Source: an uncultured Clostridia bacterium (GTDB lineage Bacteria; Bacillota; Clostridia; Oscillospirales; Acutalibacteraceae). Taken from it: 16,726 nucleotides of DNA. The position numbers were made by a program, and so were the translations under genes. The stretch covers positions 1 to 16,726 of the forward strand of contig CANRDH010000018.1 in NCBI GenBank assembly GCA_947629295.1, read 5' to 3'. Below, piece by piece: positions 7,898 through 13,987 of this stretch. The stretch's first letter is position 1; every line of letters begins with the position of its first letter. Under the pieces are notes generated by a model. That model saw only the letters and a program-made list of their open reading frames with translations, did not search any database and had not been told where the DNA came from.

Positions 7898-7960
7898 CTT
7901 TTTATTAATATTTTATGCTGACAATATAAATAAGTTCATATGCAAAAGCTTATATGACTA

Positions 7961-7989
7961 TTGACAACAAAGGAAATAATATTTAAAAT
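7961..7989 (+). promoter_or_regulatory. Sigma-A-like promoter for the zinc-ribbon membrane protein
   Basis: A perfect TTGACA (7961-7966) and TAAAAT (7984-7989) are separated by exactly 17 bases. Transcription would start near 7996, about 28 bases before the ATG at 8024. It sits in the divergent gap shared with the DUF3343 operon. I could not find an equally convincing promoter on the minus strand. Confidence 0.75.
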
Positions 7990-8023
7990 TAAAGTATAGA
8001 AGCAATTTTAAGGGTGTGGATAT

Positions 8024-9211
8024 ATGTCGAAGATAAACTGCCCGGAATGTGGCTGCCTTATTTCGGATAGTGTAAATAAATGCCCGAAATGTAGGTTCCC
8101 TCTCGGGAAATTTACAGGCCCAAAACAGATAAATGATGAGAATATCTATGAGTTTAGGGGAAATATATCAGGACAATTCGGCTCGGAAGTTACATATTCG
8201 TCACAAAGAAAAATGATGTTTGATAAAAAACTGAAGCTTTACGTCTGTATTGCGGCGGCTGTGCTTATTATCATAGTTGTTGCCGCTGCATTATTTTTGA
8301 ATTTTAACCGGAATATAAACAGAACGGCTGATGTTCTTGACATACAGGAAATCAAAATGGGAAGAATAATGAAGCTGAACGGGAAATACGTTGTTAAGCT
8401 GACCTCAAACGAAACCCGACCCTTTGTTTCCATAGTAAAAAACCCTAATTCGGATGACGGTTTACTGTATAACTATGTATATATGAATGGGGGCAAAGGC
8501 GAAATTTCTTTTAATTATATGGAAAATGAAAAAACAAAACCCGATGTTGTCGGGTATTTCGAAGGGTACAGCCTATCAGCGAATGATATTGCTGATGTTC
8601 ATACTGAGTATGAATATTATGATTATAATACGACTTATAAAAGTGCCTGTACGGTAGATTTTGAAATTACCCTCAACAATAAAGTAAGCGGGATACTGTT
8701 TTATGATGTAAACTGTGATGCTGATCACACTAATGAATATAACAGAAGCGTGGTCATAGTTGATGGTGTGGGCAGCGGAAGCTGTATATTGGATGGCTTG
8801 ACGATGGATAATGCAAGTCCCGAACCGAAAATTGCTCCTCTTTATTTTGTCCCGGCAGAAGAGCTTGACGGGGGAGATTATGTAATATCGGAGCCGTTTC
8901 TCATGCATATATCCGATTTTTATGATTATTCCGACAAATATTTTAGCTATTATATATACGGTGATATACGCATGAATAAAGTGAACAGGGGGATTGTGCT
9001 TTATAATTATTCGTTGAGCCGTAAGAATGCTGGAGATTCCATTGAAACAAAAAATGCTCTGGCATATGTAGTCAATGGGGAGTGTTCTGTTTTTTCCTCA
9101 TCATCTATAAAAAATAATTACATAAATGACGAACCGGATTATTCGGTAAATATATCCTCGTACATTGATTGGAAAGATTTGCCTAAGAAAACGGAAGAAA
9201 AAAATAAGTAG
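8024..9211 (+). CDS. Zinc-ribbon membrane protein with large extracytoplasmic domain, function unknown
   Basis: A 395-residue protein. The first 25 residues form a zinc ribbon with two CxxC pairs (Cys6/Cys9 and Cys20/Cys23, motif CPECG then CPKCR). A polar stretch leads to one membrane helix (about 72-94). The remaining 300 residues should be outside the cell; they are rich in Tyr, Asp and Asn, look like beta structure, and match no family I recognise. A cytoplasmic ribbon joined to a single-pass helix and an unknown outer domain is common in Firmicutes envelope proteins of unassigned role. The gene has its own promoter and a terminator straight after its stop, so it looks monocistronic. The AAGGGTGTGG region before the ATG is an acceptable but not ideal ribosome site. 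Confidence 0.85.
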   Translation: MSKINCPECGCLISDSVNKCPKCRFPLGKFTGPKQINDENIYEFRGNISGQFGSEVTYSSQRKMMFDKKLKLYVCIAAAVLIIIVVAAALFLNFNRNINRTADVLDIQEIKMGRIMKLNGKYVVKLTSNETRPFVSIVKNPNSDDGLLYNYVYMNGGKGEISFNYMENEKTKPDVVGYFEGYSLSANDIADVHTEYEYYDYNTTYKSACTVDFEITLNNKVSGILFYDVNCDADHTNEYNRSVVIVDGVGSGSCILDGLTMDNASPEPKIAPLYFVPAEELDGGDYVISEPFLMHISDFYDYSDKYFSYYIYGDIRMNKVNRGIVLYNYSLSRKNAGDSIETKNALAYVVNGECSVFSSSSIKNNYINDEPDYSVNISSYIDWKDLPKKTEEKNK

Positions 9212-9213
9212 AC

Positions 9214-9254
9214 AAAAATCCGAAATCGCTGAAAACGGTGAGTTCGGATTTTTT
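9214..9254 (+). terminator. Rho-independent terminator after the zinc-ribbon gene
   Basis: AAAAATCCGAA (9214-9224) pairs over 11 bp with TTCGGATTTTT (9243-9253). An 18-base loop separates the arms, and the right arm runs into a six-T tract. The A/T-rich arms also give T-rich flanks on the other strand. It begins three bases after the stop codon. Confidence 0.85.
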
Positions 9255-9316
9255 GTGATAAAACTTACAAGCGTAATGGGATTGAAGTAAAAATCGTTGC
9301 ATTTTTTGTTTTTGAG

Positions 9317-9325
9317 TGGTATAAT
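9317..9325 (+). promoter_or_regulatory. Extended -10 promoter for the DUF3592-like gene
   Basis: TGGTATAAT (9317-9325) is a perfect -10 hexamer with the TGn extension. The -35 candidate TTGCAT (9297-9302) lies 17 bases upstream and is poor, as expected where the extended element compensates. The start of transcription would be near 9332, so a translation start at 9341 would leave almost no leader. Confidence 0.6.
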
Positions 9326-9355
9326 AGTCTAAATCGTTTAATGGAAGTGCATATG

Positions 9356-10219
9356 ATGCGTGGTCAAGGTATTCCTTCAGAAACCGGAGGAAAGTTCAAT
9401 ATACCTCCGATTGCATTCATTATAGCAGCAGTGGTTGTTATTGCCGGATGCATTATCGGCATATGCTCCGTTTATTCAATGTATTATGAGGATGAAAGCT
9501 TTAAAAACTCGGCAGGGACTGCTGACGCTGTGTGTACCGGTAAAACAGTTTATACGGACGGTTCGGATTATGCTCCGGTAATCCATTATGTTATGACTGT
9601 TCAATTCAACACGGAGGAAGACGAGAAAGGTCAAGAGTATCAGACGGTGCTTGATGAAACGGGTGAGGATTTTAAGAATACCGATGTGGGGGATACGATA
9701 ACAATATATTATGACAGGAAAAATCCAACATTGTGTCATCCCACGGTTTATTACGGCGATCCTACGCCGGCTTATATTATTTTTGGTATAATTATTGCTG
9801 CGGCACTTATTGCTGCGGGAATTAATCTAAGGACGCTTATTCGGAATATACACGGATATACACCTGTGTATACCAAGCCCGAGGATATCGGGATTATGGG
9901 TGACGGCACTGCGTCAGGCGGACAGGGCGATATGAATATTGATTATAATGCGGCGGATGTATACAGCGATAAGCTTATGGACAGCCTTGCAGACCCGTTT
10001 ACAGCCTATTCGGGATATGACGGAGAAGATGAAGGAGCGTTGTCCGAGGGGCAATATTTCGATCCTAATTCGACATACAGCGGTAATGAAAGTACGGAGC
10101 CGACTTCAAATAAATTGCATGAATACGAAAATATGGATTTAAACGATCCGTTTACGATATATGGCGACAGTTCATTCGGTGCAGTTGATTCATTCACGGA
10201 TAATTCGCAGTCTGAGTGA
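9356..10219 (+). CDS. DUF3592-like membrane protein with acidic cytoplasmic tail
   Basis: 287 residues when started at the ATG at 9356, which has GGAAG 8 bases upstream. In-frame ATGs at 9353 and 9341 are alternatives. One membrane helix lies near residues 17-40. A beta-rich outer domain with PVIHYVMTVQF and VGDTITIYYDRKNP follows, the latter typical of DUF3592, and then a second helix near 138-160. The last ~120 residues form an acidic tail containing PVYTKP and two DPFT motifs (LADPFTAYSGY and NDPFTIYGD). The next gene encodes a soluble protein sharing VYTKP and DPF motifs, so the two may be related or interact. It is the first gene of a run continuing through the repeat protein, the transglutaminase-like protein and a second DUF3592-like gene. 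Function unknown. Confidence 0.82.
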   Translation: MRGQGIPSETGGKFNIPPIAFIIAAVVVIAGCIIGICSVYSMYYEDESFKNSAGTADAVCTGKTVYTDGSDYAPVIHYVMTVQFNTEEDEKGQEYQTVLDETGEDFKNTDVGDTITIYYDRKNPTLCHPTVYYGDPTPAYIIFGIIIAAALIAAGINLRTLIRNIHGYTPVYTKPEDIGIMGDGTASGGQGDMNIDYNAADVYSDKLMDSLADPFTAYSGYDGEDEGALSEGQYFDPNSTYSGNESTEPTSNKLHEYENMDLNDPFTIYGDSSFGAVDSFTDNSQSE

Positions 10220-10263
10220 TTTTTGTCTGTAAAAATGTCAAGGAATGAAAGGAAGCGGCAAAA

Positions 10264-11112
10264 ATGTCAGAAATAAAAGAAAATATATCTGCGGAGTCAC
10301 AGATTCCTTTTGCAAACGCGGTGCAATCGGTATATGATGTTGCATACGGGAATATGGACGGTTCCACAGTATACACAAAGCCTTTTGGCTCTGATAACAA
10401 CCACGGGAACGATAAAGCGGACATTGTTGAGGAAAAACTTGACGAACAGTATGCGGAAAAAGAAAATTCAGATAACAGGTATGCTGTACGTGAGGATGAA
10501 AATACAGAGGAAATTGTATCCGGGCAGGTTTTTGACGGCTATACCGAGCCGCAAAATCCTGATGATGCTGCGGAAGCCGCGGATGATGGCAGTCAGGAGG
10601 CTGTCAGTGCCAATAATTTCGGAAATAGCTATGACCTTGAGTCGCTTGTAAAAGCAGGAAGCGACGACCCGTTCAATATGAAGGCAGAGGATTATGAAAG
10701 CGACCATGCTATTGAAGCTCTTGTAAAGTCAGGAAGCGACGATCCTTTCAATATGAAAGCAGAGGATTATGAAAGTGACCATGATCTTGAAGCTCTTGTA
10801 AAGTCAGGAAGTGACGACCCGTTCAATATGAAGGCAGAGGATTATGAAAGTGACCATGATCTTGAAGCTCTTGTAAAGTCAGGAAGCGACGACCCGTTTA
10901 ATATGAAGGCAGAGGATTATGAAAGTGACCATGATCTTGAGGCGCTGATAAGAAAGGGTTCAGATGATCCTTTTAATGCCGATACTAATGATTATGAGGT
11001 TGATCCTCAGCTTGCTGCACTTATAAGAAACGGCTCGGAAAATTCCCCGCTTGGTAATTTGGAGGAGCTGCCAAAGGACGAAGAACAAGAAGAACAATAT
11101 GAGCAATATTAG
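10264..11112 (+). CDS. Acidic protein with 25-residue tandem repeats, function unknown
   Basis: A 282-residue, highly acidic protein without signal peptide or membrane helix, so probably cytoplasmic. The first ~120 residues are low-complexity and include STVYTKP, a segment also found in the tail of the preceding membrane protein. Residues 125-249 are five tandem 25-residue units built on LVKSGSDDPFNMKAEDYESD, the first four almost identical and the fifth diverged, with a degenerate sixth unit from 250. The C-terminus is Glu/Gln-rich. AAAGGA precedes the ATG. I recognise no family. The repeats could be a short-linear-motif array that binds a partner several times, or an acidic buffer-like segment; neither can be settled from sequence. 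It lies 44 bases after the DUF3592-like gene and 37 before the transglutaminase-like gene. Confidence 0.8.
   Translation: MSEIKENISAESQIPFANAVQSVYDVAYGNMDGSTVYTKPFGSDNNHGNDKADIVEEKLDEQYAEKENSDNRYAVREDENTEEIVSGQVFDGYTEPQNPDDAAEAADDGSQEAVSANNFGNSYDLESLVKAGSDDPFNMKAEDYESDHAIEALVKSGSDDPFNMKAEDYESDHDLEALVKSGSDDPFNMKAEDYESDHDLEALVKSGSDDPFNMKAEDYESDHDLEALIRKGSDDPFNADTNDYEVDPQLAALIRNGSENSPLGNLEELPKDEEQEEQYEQY
10636..11010 (+). repeat. 75-bp in-frame tandem repeat, five units
   Basis: Units lie at 10636-10710, 10711-10785, 10786-10860, 10861-10935 and 10936-11010. Units 3 and 4 differ at only two of 75 bases, both silent. Units 1 and 2 carry a few more changes, and unit 5 is strongly diverged. All units keep the reading frame. 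The pattern suggests recent expansion by slippage or unequal recombination from an older diverged end. Confidence 0.9.
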
Positions 11113-11149
11113 AAATGAGTAAGAGCCTATCCCTTACGGGAGGTGCATT

Positions 11150-12562
11150 GTGGATAAAAAATCATTAAGGATCATAGTGGCTGTGACGGCTGTGCTGATA
11201 TTGTCGGCGGTTGCCTTCTGTACAGTTTTTTACGGCTCTCCGGGTGAGAATACGGGGGATAAAGCATCCTCCGGGCAGTCGGTTGTCATTCCGACGGAAT
11301 CAGACGGAAAGGAAGCTTCGGGAAAGACGTCCTCATCAGTTTCGAACGTGGGTGAACCGTCAGATGTCACCGGCTCGGAGAATGAAGAATCAATAACAGA
11401 AAATTCAACAAATACTGCGTCCGGTCAAGACGGCAGTCAATGCAATTCTTCCGGGAGTGTAAGTCAAGATATATCAAAGCCTGCTGATTTGGAGCCGGAT
11501 TTATCCGTGATCAAGGATTATGACAGTAAATATTTTGTAAAAAGGCTTAGCAAGCAAAATAAATACTATTTCTGTAAGCTGTATGAAGCGGTAACGGAGA
11601 ATAAAAAATATGTGACATTTGACACCCCCATACACGAAGATGAGGTTTCAACTTTGATGTACATTCTGAATTATGACTGTCCGGAGCTTGTACATCTCAA
11701 AGGTGACTATGATTTGGAGTATACGGGAGATAAGGCTGAATATGTAAGAAAAGTAGAATTTTCCTATTGTATGACAAAAAAGGAATATGTCAATGCGTTG
11801 AGTGCGCTTGATGATTTTTTTTCGGGACTTATATCGGACTTGCAGGGACTAAGCGACTTTGAAAAGGAAAAATATGTATATGACTATATTTTCAGCCATT
11901 GCTTCTACTCAGAGATTCCCCAGCTTGCGGGATCTGCATATGGCTCCCTTATAAAAGGATACGGAAGATGTGAGGCGTTTTGCAAGGGCTTTATGTGGTG
12001 TATGAGAAAGCTTGGGATCGATTGCATATGCGTATCCGGTTCACAGAATTGGGATCCATCCTCAATGTTTTTGGAGCATTCATGGAATATCGTTGAGATT
12101 GACGGTAATTGGTATCATGTGGATATTACTGTTGATAATGTTCAGCTCGGAGCCGGGGGTGACAATCCTCCAAATTACGGTTTCTTCAATGTTGATGACG
12201 GTTATATAACCGAGAGCCATCAAATAAGCGAGATTTATACAAACCTTGGTATACCTGTATGCAGGAGCATGGAACTTAATTATCATAAAATGAATAATTT
12301 GATTATAACATCCGGGAATCCCCGACAAAAGCTTAAGGATTTGATGCTTGAGCATTTTACAGAGAACGGTATTGAAAAGCTAAGTGTAAAATTTGAAACA
12401 AAGGATGATTATATCGATGTTTTGAATAATATGGAAGAAATAATAATTGAGTTTCTGGATGGTAAATCGGATGATGTTTTTCAATACAACTCATATTACA
12501 ACGAGTTGTCGGGAACCATTATAATTAATATCAAAAGGAAGGATGCTTTGGAAGGAGAGTGA
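11150..12562 (+). CDS. Membrane-anchored transglutaminase-like domain protein
   Basis: 470 residues from a GTG start with GGGAGG 6 bases upstream. An N-terminal helix (about 7-28) acts as signal or anchor; there is no lipobox, since Phe precedes Cys24. Residues 30-115 form a Ser/Thr/Glu-rich linker typical of cell-wall-spanning regions. The domain at about 235-350 is transglutaminase-like: YGRCEAFCKGF (271-281) gives Cys274, LEHSWNIVEIDGNWYHVD (308-325) gives His310 and Asp325, the usual triad order. Such domains in bacteria are mostly peptidases or cross-linkers acting on envelope or secreted proteins; the substrate here is unknown. Extra cysteines near the active site (278, 284, 292, 294) are noticeable for an exported protein. 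The C-terminal 90 residues match nothing I know. The next gene starts 4 bases after the stop. Confidence 0.88.
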   Translation: MDKKSLRIIVAVTAVLILSAVAFCTVFYGSPGENTGDKASSGQSVVIPTESDGKEASGKTSSSVSNVGEPSDVTGSENEESITENSTNTASGQDGSQCNSSGSVSQDISKPADLEPDLSVIKDYDSKYFVKRLSKQNKYYFCKLYEAVTENKKYVTFDTPIHEDEVSTLMYILNYDCPELVHLKGDYDLEYTGDKAEYVRKVEFSYCMTKKEYVNALSALDDFFSGLISDLQGLSDFEKEKYVYDYIFSHCFYSEIPQLAGSAYGSLIKGYGRCEAFCKGFMWCMRKLGIDCICVSGSQNWDPSSMFLEHSWNIVEIDGNWYHVDITVDNVQLGAGGDNPPNYGFFNVDDGYITESHQISEIYTNLGIPVCRSMELNYHKMNNLIITSGNPRQKLKDLMLEHFTENGIEKLSVKFETKDDYIDVLNNMEEIIIEFLDGKSDDVFQYNSYYNELSGTIIINIKRKDALEGE

Positions 12563-12566
12563 GTAT

Positions 12567-13238
12567 ATGGAGCCCGTATCAAACTTTGGAAAATTCGGAA
12601 GAACTGTACTGATAATAGTGGGTTTAGCACTGTTGTTTTTAGGGATTTACCTTACGATATATCAAAAAAGTCCGGATAATACCATTGAATGCAGGGCAAC
12701 AATAACCGGATTCAGGAAAATAGAGGATCCTAATGCCATAATAGGTGATAACAAAGATACTTTGGTAAGCTATAAGGTCGGAGATAAGCAATATGATAAT
12801 ATTGAACTCGGTCAGTATGAAAATTCGTGGAAGATAGGGGATAGGATAACAATATATTACAGTGTCGACGACCCTGCGAAGATACAGACTAAAACCATGA
12901 CCTACGGGGGCTGGATTGTAATTCTGGCGTCTCTGCCTTTCCTTATAATAGGGATATATACCTTGCTCAGCGTCCGCAAAAGAGCCTCAAAAACTACCGA
13001 AGAGATTGCAGAGGATGAGGAGCGTACAACTGTCGGAAAGCTTAAATATAAGGTTTCCTCAATCGTTATCCCACTTTCTGCCGGCTTGCCATGCTGCGGT
13101 ATCGGTATTATACTGAGCTATCTGGAGCATAGTCCCGTACTTGCACTGCTGCTTTTTATTCTCGGAGGAAGCGCGGTAATAGTCGGTATTCGCTCGATCA
13201 CTCTTTATTTTGTAATAAGGCATCGCAGACGAAAATAA
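12567..13238 (+). CDS. DUF3592-like four-helix membrane protein
   Basis: 223 residues from the ATG at 12567, chosen because AAGGAG (12552-12557) sits 9 bases upstream and the start then follows the previous stop by 4 bases. The in-frame ATG at 12543 would overlap the previous gene and lacks a ribosome site. A first helix (about 11-32) leads to a short beta domain with VSYKVGDKQY and IGDRITIYYSVDDP, the DUF3592-type pattern also seen in the first gene of this run. Three further helices follow (about 115-136, 163-185 and 190-212), with a charged segment at 137-160 and a basic C-terminus. Function is unknown. Its tight coupling to the transglutaminase-like gene and its similarity to the other DUF3592 protein suggest one membrane system. 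Confidence 0.82.
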   Translation: MEPVSNFGKFGRTVLIIVGLALLFLGIYLTIYQKSPDNTIECRATITGFRKIEDPNAIIGDNKDTLVSYKVGDKQYDNIELGQYENSWKIGDRITIYYSVDDPAKIQTKTMTYGGWIVILASLPFLIIGIYTLLSVRKRASKTTEEIAEDEERTTVGKLKYKVSSIVIPLSAGLPCCGIGIILSYLEHSPVLALLLFILGGSAVIVGIRSITLYFVIRHRRRK

Positions 13239-13293
13239 ATGATATAAAAAATAGCTTATAACCGCAGTAACCGTTTAAGTTAAAATAAAATAT

Positions 13294-13356
13294 ACAGCTC
13301 CCTTATGTGTGTGAGGTATCGCAGTGATACCTTAATAAACATAAGGGAGCTGTTTT
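13294..13356 (+). terminator. Bidirectional terminator with nested hairpin
   Basis: ACAGCTCCCTTATGT (13294-13308) pairs perfectly over 15 bp with ACATAAGGGAGCTGT (13339-13353), and T's follow. On the other strand the stem is followed by a T-rich stretch as well. Inside, AGGTATC (13314-13320) pairs with GATACCT (13326-13332) around a five-base loop. It separates the + strand membrane-protein run from the - strand sortase operon and can serve both. Confidence 0.88.
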
Positions 13357-13363
13357 ATTATTC

Positions 13364-13984
13364 CTATGCCTGTGTCATAAAGAGATATGACGCTGCTCCA
13401 AGCTGTGCTGCGGCAAGCAAAAGCAATATTGCTATGGTTGCCTTAAGAGCCGTAAGACGGCTTAAAGCACGTTTTTCAGCCGTACTTCCAACAGGCGCTA
13501 CTCTTACTCTTTTCGTTTGAGCCATCTGTTTGTATATTTCATCCGGTATGTTTTCGGGAAATCCGTTATCATTGCTTTCTTCTTCTAGCTTATATATGTC
13601 CATAAGCTTATTCTTTAATTCAGGTAAAACAGATATGATCCTTTCCGTATCATCCGGAAGTACGATGATTGTCTGCTCCTTTGCACGTCTTATTTTGCAA
13701 ACGACACCGTTCGATTCTATTTCCTCGAGTAAGATTTCAGCCTTGTCCGAGCGAAGTATCCTGTCAAGTACCTCATCTGTGTTTTGTTTTCCGATTTCGC
13801 CCCCGACAATCAGTATAAGATTATCTCTTTTGACTGCCCGTCCGAGCATTTCCGTGAGCTCCTTTGGGGATACGGCTGCACAGGCTTCGTTCAGTGAAAG
13901 TGATATTCCACCGAGTCTGTCCGATAAAATATTCTGAATTTCGGATGTTTTTCCCGATCTGTAGAATATTATTTCATAATTCAA
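13364..13984 (-). CDS. Tail-anchored protein resembling the sortase N-terminal domain (possible MoCF-like fold)
   Basis: 206 residues from a TTG at 13984. The start is set by GGAGG (13993-13997) 8 bases upstream, which overlaps the end of the sortase gene; only 3 bases separate the two genes. There is no signal peptide. Residues 1-130 look like a small alpha/beta domain with DNLILIVGGEIGKQNTDEVL (54-73) and TIIVLPDDTERI (105-116). This recalls the glycine-rich strand and the LPG segment of CinA/MoaB (MoCF) domains, though the typical motifs are degraded. A basic linker and one C-terminal membrane helix (about 180-203) follow, so the domain should face the cytoplasm. Its beginning, MNYEIIFYRSGKT, parallels MNAELYLRRDGKT of the neighbouring sortase. 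Function unknown; a partner or regulator of the sortase is a guess. Confidence 0.78.
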   Translation of the reverse strand: MNYEIIFYRSGKTSEIQNILSDRLGGISLSLNEACAAVSPKELTEMLGRAVKRDNLILIVGGEIGKQNTDEVLDRILRSDKAEILLEEIESNGVVCKIRRAKEQTIIVLPDDTERIISVLPELKNKLMDIYKLEEESNDNGFPENIPDEIYKQMAQTKRVRVAPVGSTAEKRALSRLTALKATIAILLLLAAAQLGAASYLFMTQA

Positions 13985-13987
13985 TTT

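Noticed and set aside
7936..7957. Inverted repeat TCATAT-N10-ATATGA as an operator between divergent genes
   Set aside because: The arms are only 6 bp and AT-rich, and such matches are frequent by chance in this composition; no regulator gene is nearby.
10636..11010. CRISPR array
   Set aside because: The 75-bp units are contiguous, without spacers, and keep a reading frame, so this is a coding tandem repeat.
11150..11240. Lipoprotein signal in the transglutaminase-like protein (Cys24)
   Set aside because: The residue before Cys24 is Phe, which does not fit a lipobox; the helix is better read as an anchor or signal peptide.
12543..12566. Upstream ATG at 12543 for the second DUF3592-like gene
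   Set aside because: It lies within the previous gene without a ribosome site, whereas AAGGAG is well spaced for the ATG at 12567.
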